A DNA stretch of 64,000 nt from Chryseobacterium formosense (GCF_900116415.1 NZ_FPAP01000002.1:248001-312000); one strand, 5' to 3'. Positions 42,089 to 51,435 are shown, counted from the stretch's first letter. The notes: generated by a model from the letters alone, not told the origin. Translations and numbers: made by a program.

Positions 42089-42454
42089 TTAACCTAGTTT
42101 TGGCGGTTGCCAGATTTCTTTTAAACCGTTTGAAATGTAAGGATCAGAGTACTGAACCTGTATTTTTAGAATATTTTCGAAAGAGGAAATTTGCCAAAAG
42201 TTGTCTTTTGCAAAATGATTTTCAACAAAAGTATGGCAGGTCATACAGAACGAGCAACAGTCGTCATTGCATGATTTGTGGTCTTTTTTGCTGTCTTGTG
42301 AATTGTGATCGCTGTGATCTTTTTCACAGCACGAATTGATATTCGATTCTGTTTTGCAGCAGTTTTCCTGTGAAGCCTGGGCATAGAAATTATCCTTAGG
42401 AATCAGAAAAATTCCCAGACAAAAGATAATGACTAAAATTTGTATTGGCTTCAC
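42089..42454 (-). CDS. Cys/His-rich exported protein, DUF6660-like
   Basis: The start is GTG at 42454 (MKPIQILVIIFCLGIFLIP, an export signal). The mature part has paired cysteines (NCCKTES, SCCEKDHSDHN, CNDDCCSFCMTCHTF) and ends WQPPKLG, an ending I associate with DUF6660 proteins placed before TonB receptors. It is about 110 bp upstream of the HMA-bearing receptor on the same strand. Metal binding at the envelope is likely. Confidence 0.75.
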   Translation of the reverse strand: MKPIQILVIIFCLGIFLIPKDNFYAQASQENCCKTESNINSCCEKDHSDHNSQDSKKDHKSCNDDCCSFCMTCHTFVENHFAKDNFWQISSFENILKIQVQYSDPYISNGLKEIWQPPKLG

Positions 42455-42476
42455 GAGGCAAATTTACAAAAAATAT

Positions 42477-43106
42477 TTAAAGTGGAGCTCCAACTTGTTT
42501 AGCACAATCATGCCAAGGTTCGCCATGAGCAGGATTAAGCTTTGGCTTCGGACCAGTATTGGCCACTGCTGGTTGCGGAGTAGGAGTTGGTTGCGGCGCT
42601 TGTACCTGAACATTTTGAGGGGCAGGTTGTGCTGCAGGTTTGCTATTTAAAGGCTGTCCGACAGGAATATCGCATCTGTGACCCGGCTGTCCGTGTGGCG
42701 GATTCATTCCGGGAGCTGTTTTTTGAGGAGTTGCAGTGCTTGTTGTGGTTACTGTTCCGGGACTCATAGAATTTGGATCGATCTGGATCGGAGCATTTCC
42801 GTTTACCTGAATGTTTTGTGTGTTTGCAGGAGCAGGAGCTCCATTCAAAGGTTGTCCTACAGGAATATCACATCGGTGGCCAGGTTGTCCGTGAGGCGGA
42901 TTCATTCCCGATGAGGTAACCATCGTAGATCCTGCCTGAACGTTTGATGTTATTCCTGCCTGATCAATTAATGAAGCTTTGGGAGTGTTGATCGCAACGT
43001 TAGGCTGAGTTCCGGCATCGTCTTTTAAATATGTTGGTTTTTCGTCTTTTTTACATGAAACAGCAACAAGTGAAGTTGCAAGAAGTCCTAAAAGTAAATT
43101 TTTCAT
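42477..43106 (-). CDS. Proline-rich repeat lipoprotein
   Basis: From the ATG at 43106 (209 aa) the signal ends in the lipobox VAVSC. Two nearly identical 22-residue repeats (67-88 and 133-154) read GMNPPHGQPGHRC then DIPVGQPLN. A diverged third (189-209) reads LNPAHGEPWHDC and ends VGAPL at the C-terminus. Between them is Pro/Gln/Thr/Ala-rich linker. Each repeat has two His and one Cys, so metal binding is possible. I know no function for it. It lies between the metal-receptor genes and the two-component system. Confidence 0.8.
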   Translation of the reverse strand: MKNLLLGLLATSLVAVSCKKDEKPTYLKDDAGTQPNVAINTPKASLIDQAGITSNVQAGSTMVTSSGMNPPHGQPGHRCDIPVGQPLNGAPAPANTQNIQVNGNAPIQIDPNSMSPGTVTTTSTATPQKTAPGMNPPHGQPGHRCDIPVGQPLNSKPAAQPAPQNVQVQAPQPTPTPQPAVANTGPKPKLNPAHGEPWHDCAKQVGAPL

Positions 43107-43127
43107 ATTAATTTTCTTCATAAAAAA

Positions 43128-43167
43128 CAAAATTAGCAAAACATTTTGTATTGTTTTGCTAATTTTT
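43128..43167 (-). terminator. Terminator of the response regulator gene
   Basis: AAAATTAGCAAAAC / GTTTTGCTAATTTT, a 14-bp stem with T-run, about 30 bp after the stop. Confidence 0.75.
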
Positions 43168-43196
43168 GAATTTTGTTTGAATGTATAATATTCTTT

Positions 43197-43883
43197 TTAG
43201 TTTTTCACTAAAAGTCTGAAACCTTCACCGTGAACATTGATGATCTCTAATCCTTCATCATCTTTAAGAAGTTTTCTAAGTTTAGCAATGTAAACATCCA
43301 TACTTCTTGCGGTGAAATAGTTTTCTTTTTTCCAGATTTTTCTCAATGCTAAATCTCTAGGCATAAAATCATTTCTGTGAAGACAAAGTAATTTTAAAAG
43401 TTCATTTTCTTTTGGCGAAAGTTTGTATTCATTATCACCTACTCTCAACTGTCTCAACATAGAATCGAAGAAAATATTGCTGATTTTGAATTGCTCCTGC
43501 TCCTCATTTTCTAAAGTAGAGCTTCTCTGAAGAATTGCCTTGATTTTGTATAAAAGTAATTCTGTATCAAACGGTTTTGTAATATAATCGTCTGCTCCCA
43601 ACTGATAACCTTTCAGGATGTCTTCTCTCATATTTCTTGCCGTAAGGAAAATAATCGGTGTGTTTTTATCGATTTTTTTCACGTCTTCTGCCAATGAAAA
43701 TCCGTCTTTTTTCGGCATCATGACATCGAAAATACAGATGTCGAATTCGTTTTCTGTAAATTCTTTCAAACCCTGTTCTCCGTCTACCGCAAGCGTAACT
43801 TCAAAGTTGTTTATGGTAAGATAATCTTTCAGTACTGCACCGAAACTCTGGTCATCTTCTACTAATAATATTCTGTTGCTCAT
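43197..43883 (-). CDS. OmpR-type response regulator (RprY-like)
   Basis: The receiver domain (1-120) has the acidic pocket EDD, phospho-acceptor Asp53 in CIFDVMMPKKDG and Lys103 in ITKPF. The C-terminal winged helix (about 130-228) has LSPKENELLKLLCLHRNDF and SMDVYIAKLRKLL. The histidine kinase gene lies 30 bp upstream, so the pair forms one operon and one signalling unit. Signal and targets are not shown here. Confidence 0.92.
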   Translation of the reverse strand: MSNRILLVEDDQSFGAVLKDYLTINNFEVTLAVDGEQGLKEFTENEFDICIFDVMMPKKDGFSLAEDVKKIDKNTPIIFLTARNMREDILKGYQLGADDYITKPFDTELLLYKIKAILQRSSTLENEEQEQFKISNIFFDSMLRQLRVGDNEYKLSPKENELLKLLCLHRNDFMPRDLALRKIWKKENYFTARSMDVYIAKLRKLLKDDEGLEIINVHGEGFRLLVKN

Positions 43884-43913
43884 ATGTTTTATATTTATTA
43901 TTTGCTTAAAATT

Positions 43914-45461
43914 TTATGCCATCGGAAGCTTGATAATGAATTTGCTTCCCTGATCTTTTTGCGATTCTACAATAATCTGTCCTTTGTGAAGCTCTACAAT
44001 TTTCTTAACGTAAGAAAGCCCCAAGCCTTGTCCTTTCACATTGTGAATATTCCCGGTTTCTTCCCGGAAGAATTTTTCAAAAATCTTGGTTTTGTTCTGG
44101 GTTTCCATTCCCATTCCTTTATCTGCAATCTCCAATACGTACCAGTTTCCTTCATTTTTGGTTTTAATGCTGATTTCCGGTGTTTCCGGTGAGTATTTAT
44201 TAGCATTATCCAAAAGGTTGACAAGCATATTTGAAATATGGAATTCATCAATCTTAAAAATATAATGGGTTGCATTGAACTCCTCCGTCAATATTCCGTT
44301 TCGCTGCTGAATGATAAGGTTGAAAGATTCTGTTGTCTTTTTAATTAATTCCCTCACATTGGTTTCTTTAAGGAAGAGTTCTACCTCATTTCGTTCAAGT
44401 TTAGACATATTAAGAACATTCTCAACCTGTTTTTTCATCCTCAAGTTTTCCTGTTTGATGAGGTTTGAATAATATTTAACCTTATCAGGATTGGTCGCAA
44501 TTTTATCATTTGCCAAAGAATCTGTAGCTACCGAAATGGTTGCTAAAGGTGTTTTGAACTCATGTGACATATTGTTGATGAAATCAGTTTTCACTTCCGC
44601 CAGTTTTTTCTGCCTCATCATATAATTAATGGAAATGATGTAAATTCCCAAAATCGTCAACAATGAAAGAAATGTTCCTAAAAGCATAGGCCAGTTATTC
44701 ATCGCTAAAGAATATTCTTTTTTAGGAAAAACTAAAGCCAGTGTATATAAAGTACGGTCTTTTGTGTCTGTGAATAAAGGATAAGAATAAGAATTGGTAT
44801 CTTTTTTCTCCTTAAAAACCTTATTAACAATATTCGTCAGCTTATTGTTTTTGTCTGTTATTCCATATCCGAATTCTGCAGTAATGCCTTTCATTCTGAG
44901 TTCTTTGGTAATCACAGAATCAAGAACTGTAGGATCAACTCGCTTAGTTAAGGGTAAGTTATTTCCATTTACCTTTAGGAATTCTTTAAAATTATAATCA
45001 CCACTTTCAATATCCTGATTGATTTCTGTCGTTAAAAGTTCACGTTGAGAAGTATCTCTTTTAATTTTATATGCTGCATCATCAGTGTACATTTTCGTTA
45101 AAAGAAGAGAATCGCCTCTTTTTGAAATGGGAAGCTGGGTTGTCTCAATAATATTTCGATAATAAACAATAGATTTCTGAGTTCCGGAATCCTGAGTCTG
45201 CTGAATTGTTGTAAGAGATGGCTTATCTTTATTTGCTTTTACATTATCTCTTAAATTTGCGTAATTTTCATTAAAAAGTTTATCTACTTCAATTTCAGCA
45301 ATGTTTTTTGAAGTATTTTCCAAAGCGGAATAAACTTTGTTGGAAAATTCCTGTTCCAATGCAACGTAATAATTTTTAAGCCAATAAAACTGCAGTGTGA
45401 CAAAGACAATAAGCGAAATTGTCATAAAGACCGAGATTATCGGGATGAATTTGTTGTTCAT
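43914..45461 (-). CDS. Sensor histidine kinase (RprX-like)
   Basis: The 515-aa protein has membrane helices at 6-28 and about 255-280 around a 230-residue periplasmic sensor domain. The H box is FINNMSHEFKTPLATIS (about residue 300), the N box NMLVNLLDNANKY, then DKGMGM and GQGLGLSYVKKI. The whole core is intact. It phosphorylates the regulator encoded next. No HAMP domain is evident. Confidence 0.92.
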   Translation of the reverse strand: MNNKFIPIISVFMTISLIVFVTLQFYWLKNYYVALEQEFSNKVYSALENTSKNIAEIEVDKLFNENYANLRDNVKANKDKPSLTTIQQTQDSGTQKSIVYYRNIIETTQLPISKRGDSLLLTKMYTDDAAYKIKRDTSQRELLTTEINQDIESGDYNFKEFLKVNGNNLPLTKRVDPTVLDSVITKELRMKGITAEFGYGITDKNNKLTNIVNKVFKEKKDTNSYSYPLFTDTKDRTLYTLALVFPKKEYSLAMNNWPMLLGTFLSLLTILGIYIISINYMMRQKKLAEVKTDFINNMSHEFKTPLATISVATDSLANDKIATNPDKVKYYSNLIKQENLRMKKQVENVLNMSKLERNEVELFLKETNVRELIKKTTESFNLIIQQRNGILTEEFNATHYIFKIDEFHISNMLVNLLDNANKYSPETPEISIKTKNEGNWYVLEIADKGMGMETQNKTKIFEKFFREETGNIHNVKGQGLGLSYVKKIVELHKGQIIVESQKDQGSKFIIKLPMA

Positions 45462-45640
45462 TGAATAAGAAAATTAAAATTGTGAATGTTAAAATTAAAC
45501 ATTTTAAGATTTGGTAAACAAAAAACACGCCAAAATATTGTATATTTTTTCTTAAAAATAGTCTTTTTAACATTTTATTATAAACTGTGACCACTTTTCT
45601 TAATGAAACTACGATATTTATTAACTAAAAACCATTTGTT

Positions 45641-46129
45641 ATGAACTCAAAAATTGTATTTAATCAGGATTTCGAATCGAAAAGCATCTATGTAATGAAA
45701 ATTTATAATGCTGATGTATCCAAAGTGTGGAATTATTTTACAAAACCAGAACTTTTAGACCTGTGGTGGGCTCCAAAACCCTGGAAATGTGAGACTGAAA
45801 ATCTGAATTTTGAAGAAGGTGGAGTCTGGCTTTACTCAATGAACGGACCGAAAGGTGAGAAAGTTTTTTCTCTTGTAAAATACGGAGAAATCAATGAGCA
45901 CAGAAGTTTTGATGGGATTGATGCTTTCTGCGATGAAAACGGGAATATCGATAAAAATTTTCCGCAAACCCAATGGCTTATTGGTTTTACAGGAGTAGAA
46001 GAAGGAACGAAAGTTTCTGTCAATATGCATTTTCAGTCAGAAGAAGATATGAAAAAACAGTTGGAGATGGGTTTTGAAGAAGGTTTTAAAATGGGTTTGA
46101 ACCAGCTGGAAGAAATTTTCAGTAATTGA
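45641..46129 (+). CDS. SRPBCC/AHSA1-like protein
   Basis: The 162-aa protein has the AHSA1 pattern: NADVSKVWNYFTKPELLDLW followed by WAPKPW, GGVWLYSMNGP and the C-terminal helix EEGFKMGLNQLEEIF. It is a ligand-binding helix-grip fold, cytosolic; substrate unknown. Followed by its own terminator. Confidence 0.85.
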   Translation: MNSKIVFNQDFESKSIYVMKIYNADVSKVWNYFTKPELLDLWWAPKPWKCETENLNFEEGGVWLYSMNGPKGEKVFSLVKYGEINEHRSFDGIDAFCDENGNIDKNFPQTQWLIGFTGVEEGTKVSVNMHFQSEEDMKKQLEMGFEEGFKMGLNQLEEIFSN

Positions 46130-46180
46130 AAATTTGAGAGTATGCTAATTTGAAAATTAAATTGCAAAATGTATAAAGAA

Positions 46181-46213
46181 AAATGGAAAGTAAATGTACT
46201 CTCCATTTTTTTA
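46181..46213 (+). terminator. Terminator of the SRPBCC gene
   Basis: AAATGGA / TCCATTT with inner pairing and a T7 run. Confidence 0.65.
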
Positions 46214-46239
46214 TAATTGATTTTCAAATTATCTAATTC

Positions 46240-46584
46240 TCAAATTAGCTCTTCATCCTGAAAATACTGAATGATTGCTTTTTTCATCAGAATTTGCTGT
46301 TCATTAGGTCTTAGCTCGGGAAGTTCTTCCAGCTGAGTAAAATGGGGATATCCGTCATCATCATAATGCGAAAATTTATAATATCCAAAAGGTTCTAACA
46401 GTCTGCACACTGCAATGTGAATCAGGTTTACTTTATCATCTTTTGTGTATTTCTGTTTCCCGCTTCCTAATTCCTGAAGACCAATAAGAAACAAATAGGT
46501 TTCTATCGGTGCATTTTTTTCAGTGTCAAAATTTTCAATGAAAAATTGTTCTACTTTTTGCCAATATTCTGTTTCGTTAATCAT
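46240..46584 (-). CDS. Conserved cytosolic protein of unknown function (114 aa)
   Basis: The protein has no signal or membrane helix. Features are an acidic N-terminus (MINETEYWQKVEQFFIENFD), the block LFLIGLQELGSGKQKYTKDDK then NLIHIAVCRLLEPFGYYKF and a C-terminal AIIQYFQDEELI. It looks compact and helical. I recognise no named family. Confidence 0.75.
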   Translation of the reverse strand: MINETEYWQKVEQFFIENFDTEKNAPIETYLFLIGLQELGSGKQKYTKDDKVNLIHIAVCRLLEPFGYYKFSHYDDDGYPHFTQLEELPELRPNEQQILMKKAIIQYFQDEELI

Positions 46585-46595
46585 TTCTTTTTTTT

Positions 46596-46672
46596 GTTGG
46601 ATGATGGATGTTGGGTGATGGACGAAATAAATTGAAAATTTACATCAAGCTTCCTGCACCTAGCATCCAACA
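46596..46672. repeat. Intergenic inverted repeat rich in GGATG
   Basis: TTGGATGATGGATGTTGGGT on one side and TGCACCTAGCATCCAACA on the other pair imperfectly. Similar words occur at 28320-28350. Confidence 0.45.
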
Positions 46673-46674
46673 CA

Positions 46675-48714
46675 TTATTTTTCAAGTTTAAGTAAAAACG
46701 CAAATTCCAAAGCATCTTCTTTTAAAGATTCAAATCTTCCGCTTGCGCCGCCGTGTCCGGAACTCATATCGGTTTTGAAAATTAAAATATTGTTATCTGT
46801 TTTTAATTCTCTCAATTTTGCCGTCCATTTTGCCGGTTCCCAATATTGCACCTGAGAATCGTGAAATCCTGTTGTGATCAGAATATTAGGATAGTCTTTT
46901 GCTTCAACATTGTCATACGGTGAGTACTCTTTCATGTAATGGTAATATTCTTCATCATTCGGATTTCCCCATTCGTCATATTCCCCGGTTGTCAAAGGAA
47001 TTGTTTCGTCCAACATTGTAGAAACTACATCTACAAAAGGAACCTGTGCTACAATTCCGTTGAATAGAGTAGGTTCGTAATTCATTACAGCTCCAACCAA
47101 TAATCCTCCTGCACTTCCACCCATTGCATATAAATGTCGTGAAGAGGTGTAGTTTTCTTTAATCAAATGTTTTCCGGCATCTATAAAATCGTAGAATGTA
47201 TTTTTTTTGAACAGCATTTTTCCGTCTTCATACCATTCTCTTCCCAAATATTCTCCGCCACGAATGTGAGCAATTGCATAAATAAATCCTCTGTCGAGAA
47301 TCGACAATCTCACATTAGAAAAACTCGCATCAACAGTGTGCCCGTAACTTCCGTAGCCATACAAAAGAACCGGGGTTTCCGCAGATTTTTTGGTGTCTTT
47401 ATGATAAACCAGAGAAATAGGGATTTTTGCTTCCCCATCTCTAGAATCGGCCCAGATTCTTTCAGAAATATAATTTTCAACAAAGAATTTTCCGCCCAAA
47501 ACTTCCTGCTGTTTCAGAAGTGTGGTGGTTTTTTCTTTCATGTTGTATTCGTAGGTCGAGCTGGGTTGTGTCAAAGAAGTATAGCCATAACGCAGAACTT
47601 CTGTATCAAATTCAAGATTTACACCGATATAAGCCGTGTAAGTAGGATCAGAAAAAGGTAAATAATAAGATTCCTGAGTTTTTTCGTCAATGATTTTTAT
47701 CTGGAGCAAACCTTCTTCTCTTTCTTCAAGAACCAGATAGTTTCTGAAAATTTCGAAACCTTCCAGTAACACTTTTTCTCGGTGCGGAATTACATCCACC
47801 CAGTTTTCCATTCCGCAGTTGTCGATTTTTGTCTTTACAATTTTGAAATTGGTAGCGTCGTCTGCATTGGTAATGATATAAAATTCATCTTCATAATGTT
47901 CCACAGAATATTCCAGATCATCAATTCTTGGCTGAATCACTTTCCATTCTGCAAAAACATTATCTGCAGGGATAAAATGATGCTCATCTGAAATGGTGCT
48001 CGAACTCGCCATGAAAATATATTCCATCGATTTCGTTTTGAAAACATTCACGTCAAACGTTTCGTCTTTCTCATGGAAAATTAGAATATCTTCTGAAGTT
48101 TCAGTTCCGAGTTTGTGTCTGTAAACCTTGTAAGCGCGGAGACTTTCGTCTTTTCTGATGTAGAAAATATGTTCGTTATCGTTTGCCCAAACTGCTTTTC
48201 CGGTTGTATTTTCAATTTTGTCTTGAAGAATTTCTCCTGTTTTTAAATTTTTAAAATTTAAATTATAAATTCTTCTTCCTACGTCATCAGAAGAGAAAGA
48301 AGCTAATTCGTTATTAGGGCTTACTGCAACATTCGCCACCTCAAAAAAATCTTCTCCTTCTGCAAGAATGTTTACATCAAGAACAATTTCTTCTTCACTT
48401 TCAAGAGTTTTATACTTTCTGCAGAAAATGGGATATTCTTTTGCTTCTTCGTAACGTACATAGTACCAGAATTCGTTGAAAAAATAAGGCAAAGACTCGT
48501 CATCTTTTTTATATCTGGCCTTCATCTCCTCGAAAAGTTCTTCCTGAAGCTGCTCTGTGTCTTTCATCACAAATTCGCTGTACGCATTTTCTTCTTCAAG
48601 ATATTTTCTTACTTCGGGATTTTCTCTTTCATTCATCCAGAAATAATTGTCTGTTCTTCTGTCGCCGTGAATTTCGAGTGTTTTTTCTATTTTTTTTGCC
48701 TTGGGAGCTTCCAT
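46675..48714 (-). CDS. ptrB: Oligopeptidase B-like S9A peptidase
   Basis: The 679-aa protein has an N-terminal propeller (about 70-400) and an alpha/beta hydrolase domain. The nucleophile is in GGSAGGLLVGAV (about residue 520), the Asp in HDSQVQYWEPAKW and the His in SGHGG. HGDRRTDNYFWMNERENPEV at the start is typical of oligopeptidase B. It cleaves short basic peptides in the cytosol; no signal peptide is present. Confidence 0.92.
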   Translation of the reverse strand: MEAPKAKKIEKTLEIHGDRRTDNYFWMNERENPEVRKYLEEENAYSEFVMKDTEQLQEELFEEMKARYKKDDESLPYFFNEFWYYVRYEEAKEYPIFCRKYKTLESEEEIVLDVNILAEGEDFFEVANVAVSPNNELASFSSDDVGRRIYNLNFKNLKTGEILQDKIENTTGKAVWANDNEHIFYIRKDESLRAYKVYRHKLGTETSEDILIFHEKDETFDVNVFKTKSMEYIFMASSSTISDEHHFIPADNVFAEWKVIQPRIDDLEYSVEHYEDEFYIITNADDATNFKIVKTKIDNCGMENWVDVIPHREKVLLEGFEIFRNYLVLEEREEGLLQIKIIDEKTQESYYLPFSDPTYTAYIGVNLEFDTEVLRYGYTSLTQPSSTYEYNMKEKTTTLLKQQEVLGGKFFVENYISERIWADSRDGEAKIPISLVYHKDTKKSAETPVLLYGYGSYGHTVDASFSNVRLSILDRGFIYAIAHIRGGEYLGREWYEDGKMLFKKNTFYDFIDAGKHLIKENYTSSRHLYAMGGSAGGLLVGAVMNYEPTLFNGIVAQVPFVDVVSTMLDETIPLTTGEYDEWGNPNDEEYYHYMKEYSPYDNVEAKDYPNILITTGFHDSQVQYWEPAKWTAKLRELKTDNNILIFKTDMSSGHGGASGRFESLKEDALEFAFLLKLEK

Positions 48715-48749
48715 CTAATGTTAATTCTTGTTCAAATTTAATTAAAAAA

Positions 48750-48789
48750 AAACCATCTTTTCTTATTAATGAAAAGACGGCTGTTTTTA
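48750..48789 (-). terminator. Terminator of hemD
   Basis: AACAGCCGTCTTTTC / GAAAAGATGGTT hairpin with a T-run on the minus strand. Confidence 0.65.
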
Positions 48790-48805
48790 TAGATATACTT
48801 AAAGT

Positions 48806-49549
48806 CTATTTATGAAGAGCTTTGATATATTTTTCCAATGCCATAGTCATTGAAGGGGTTTCTTTTGTTGGCGCCATTAAATCTACTTTTAAGCCTGCGT
48901 CTTCTGCTGCTGCGGAAGTTGTAGGACCAAAAACTCCGATTTTAGTTTCTTCCTGTTTGAAGTCGGGGAAGTTTTGCTGTAGCGATTTAATTCCTTGCGG
49001 ACTGAAGAAAATCAACATATCATAATCTTTGATGTTGATGTCTGTCAGATCACTGCAAACCGTTCTGTACATGATTGCTCTCGTCCATTCGATATTTGCT
49101 GCATCCAGAGTTTTCGGGATATCCGGACTCAAAACATCTGAAGAAGGTAGCAAGTATTTTTCGGAAGGAAATTTCTTGAAAAGCGGCAAAAGATCTGCGA
49201 AGTTTTTTTCGCCGAAGCTGATCTTTCTTTTTCTATACACAATATGCTTCTGAAGATAGTTGGCAATTGCCTCAGACTGACAAATGTATCTCATTGTGTC
49301 TGGTACAGAAAACCTCAGTTCTTCAGCAAGTCTGAAGTAATGATCAATCGCATTTTTACTGGTAAAAATTATACCTGTATATTGTGTGAGATCTATCTTT
49401 TGTGTTCTAAGTTCTTTGTTGTCTACTCCTTCGACGTGGATAAAAGGGCGGAAGTCAATCTTTATTTTTTCCTTCTTCGCAATTTCCAAATATGGAGAAG
49501 ACTCACTAGGTGCTGGTTGAGAAACCAATATTGACTTTATTCTCATCAT
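48806..49549 (-). CDS. hemD: Uroporphyrinogen-III synthase
   Basis: HemD closes hydroxymethylbilane to uroporphyrinogen III in haem synthesis. The typical weak motifs are present: GIIFTSKNAIDHYF, MLIFFSPQGIKSLQQNF, then VFGPTTSAAAEDAGLKVD and APTKETPSMTMAL at the end. 247 aa is usual. ATGs at 49549 and 49546 are equivalent. It lies 9 bp after the DUF4271 gene, likely one operon, which is a frequent arrangement in this phylum. Confidence 0.88.
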   Translation of the reverse strand: MMRIKSILVSQPAPSESSPYLEIAKKEKIKIDFRPFIHVEGVDNKELRTQKIDLTQYTGIIFTSKNAIDHYFRLAEELRFSVPDTMRYICQSEAIANYLQKHIVYRKRKISFGEKNFADLLPLFKKFPSEKYLLPSSDVLSPDIPKTLDAANIEWTRAIMYRTVCSDLTDINIKDYDMLIFFSPQGIKSLQQNFPDFKQEETKIGVFGPTTSAAAEDAGLKVDLMAPTKETPSMTMALEKYIKALHK

Positions 49550-49558
49550 GTACTTTTA

Positions 49559-50227
49559 TTAAATAAATAATAACTTCCAAAGCATCATCAGCGGTGCAAT
49601 TTGGAGGGTGCAAATATACAAAAATTTATAATACCATTTTTGTGGTAAGATGTTGTTTCTGTGAAACAAATAGAAAAATACCTTGAAAATGAATACAAAA
49701 CAGAAAAAACACAAATAATAAATAAATGCACTATTTCTGTCTATCGGGAAATAGTAGTGGGTTACACACAAAATAATGAGTAAAACTGAAAGGATGAAGT
49801 GAAATTTGGTGGAGGTAAAATAAAAAATACTCCATTTTTTTCCGTCACCTATCGATTGGAAAAATAAAAATCCTAAAGCTGTTCTTACAAAATAAAAAAG
49901 CGAAATGATAATTATAGTATAGCCGATTTTATTCAGTTGATATCCGAAAGGCTGAAATTCGGCAATATATTTCGGGATGATCGGAACATATTGGGAGACC
50001 AAAACACTTAAGCTTAAAATAGTAACCACAGAAGTAATGATCCAACTCGGAAGATTATTGCTTGCATCATAATATTTCTGAAGAAGAAAATCTTTCAGAT
50101 TGGCCTCGCGCTCCACGATATTCATCATAAAGATGTATAAAAAAAGACATCCTATAAGGATAAAAACTACCCAATCATTATTTTCAGGTATTCTTACTTC
50201 GTTTTTGAAAGATTGTAATAATGGCAA
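49559..50227 (-). CDS. DUF4271 membrane protein
   Basis: The start appears to be TTG at 50227 (MPLLQSFKNEV). The 222-aa protein has about five or six membrane helices (from VVFILIGCLFLYIFMM to the C-terminal LYICTLQIAPLMMLWKLLF). The family is found before hemD in flavobacteria; its function is not known. It is divergent from the glycosyltransferase gene. Confidence 0.82.
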   Translation of the reverse strand: MPLLQSFKNEVRIPENNDWVVFILIGCLFLYIFMMNIVEREANLKDFLLQKYYDASNNLPSWIITSVVTILSLSVLVSQYVPIIPKYIAEFQPFGYQLNKIGYTIIIISLFYFVRTALGFLFFQSIGDGKKWSIFYFTSTKFHFILSVLLIILCVTHYYFPIDRNSAFIYYLCFFCFVFIFKVFFYLFHRNNILPQKWYYKFLYICTLQIAPLMMLWKLLFI

Positions 50228-50285
50228 AGGAAATTTTTTGCAAAATTATAGATTATTTTGTATAAAATAAAAAACTTAAATAAAC

Positions 50286-50293
50286 TATCTTTG
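50286..50293 (+). promoter_or_regulatory. -7 box of the glycosyltransferase gene
   Basis: TATCTTTG, a perfect TAnnTTTG, 9 bp before the ATG at 50303. Confidence 0.55.
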
Positions 50294-50302
50294 CAAACTG
50301 AA

Positions 50303-51019
50303 ATGAAAAAACTCGTCATAATTCCGACCTATAACGAAAAGGAAAATATAGAAGCTATAATTTCCGCTGTTTTTGCATTGGAAGAAGAGTTTCACATTCT
50401 GGTGGTAGACGATTCTTCGCCAGACAAAACAGCCGACATCGTAAAAGAACTTCAGAAAAAGTTTCCTCACAACCTTCATATTTCCATAAGACACATTAAA
50501 GACGGTTTAGGAAAGGCATATATTCATGGTTTTAAATGGGCACTTCAAAATAATTATGATTATATTTTTGAGATGGATGCCGACTTTTCACATGATCCGA
50601 AAGATTTGCCCAAACTTTTCGAAGCCTGCAAAAATGCAGATATGGCAGTAGGTTCACGTTATTCTAAAGGAGTAAATGTAGTAAACTGGCCAATGGGAAG
50701 AGTTTTGCTCTCCTATTTTGCTTCAAAATATGTAAGATTTATTTTGGGACTTCCTATTCACGATACAACTGCAGGTTTTGTATGTTTTTCGAGAAGAGTT
50801 TTAGAAGAAATAGGTTTAGAGAATGTTAAATTAAAAGGATACGGTTTTCAGATTGAGATGAAATTCAGAACTTTCAAGAAAGGCTTCAAAATTGTAGAAG
50901 TTCCTATTATTTTTACCAACAGAATTTTAGGTGAAAGTAAAATGAACGGCGGAATTATTCATGAAGCAGTGTTTGGAGTTTTAAATTTAAAATGGAAATC
51001 AATGATCAACAGGTTATGA
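50303..51019 (+). CDS. Polyprenol monophosphomannose synthase-like glycosyltransferase
   Basis: From the ATG at 50303 (238 aa) the GT2 fold is clear: IIPTYNEKENIEAI, VVDDSSPDKTADIV, EMDADFSHDPKDLP (metal-binding DxD) and GSRYSKGVNVVNWP. This is the pattern of dolichyl- or polyprenyl-phosphate mannose synthases, which supply a lipid-linked sugar donor at the membrane. Its TGA overlaps the next ATG (ATGA), so it is coupled to the DUF4296 gene. Confidence 0.9.
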   Translation: MKKLVIIPTYNEKENIEAIISAVFALEEEFHILVVDDSSPDKTADIVKELQKKFPHNLHISIRHIKDGLGKAYIHGFKWALQNNYDYIFEMDADFSHDPKDLPKLFEACKNADMAVGSRYSKGVNVVNWPMGRVLLSYFASKYVRFILGLPIHDTTAGFVCFSRRVLEEIGLENVKLKGYGFQIEMKFRTFKKGFKIVEVPIIFTNRILGESKMNGGIIHEAVFGVLNLKWKSMINRL

Positions 51020-51390
51020 AAAAGCTGATTTGTTTTTTGATCTTTTTGTTTTTTGTTTCCTGCAGCGAATATGTAGACAAACCAAAAAATCTGATCGATA
51101 AGACCAAAATGTCGGAAATTATTGCCGATATGGCGATTAATGATCAGGTCATTAATTTATATCCGGGAACAAATTTAGAAAGCGGAACAAGATTTATTCT
51201 GAAAACCCACAATGTAAAAACCGACGATTTTGTAGCAAGTTACCGATATTATATCGTGAAACAGAAAATGGAGGCGATTTTGAATGATGCTCAGAAAATT
51301 ATTATAGAAAAAGACCCGAAGTCTGAAAAGAAAATAAAAGGTAATACCGAAATTAAAACGACAGAATTACCCAAACTTGAAAGACGATAA
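51016..51390 (+). CDS. DUF4296 lipoprotein
   Basis: Starts at 51016, overlapping the previous stop. The signal MKKLICFLIFLFFVSCSEY has a lipobox, so the protein is a lipoprotein. MSEIIADMAINDQVI and FVASYRYYI are the DUF4296 signature. Function unknown; the mature part is helical and ends in a basic tail. Co-transcribed with the mannosyltransferase and perhaps tgt. Confidence 0.82.
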   Translation: MKKLICFLIFLFFVSCSEYVDKPKNLIDKTKMSEIIADMAINDQVINLYPGTNLESGTRFILKTHNVKTDDFVASYRYYIVKQKMEAILNDAQKIIIEKDPKSEKKIKGNTEIKTTELPKLERR

Positions 51391-51435
51391 TGAAGTAATG
51401 CTTCTCGATCCTAAAAGAAGCTAAAATGTAAAAGA

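Noticed and set aside
47167..47661. 164-codon open frame on the plus strand
   Set aside because: It lies antisense within the oligopeptidase B gene and shows no domain or start context.
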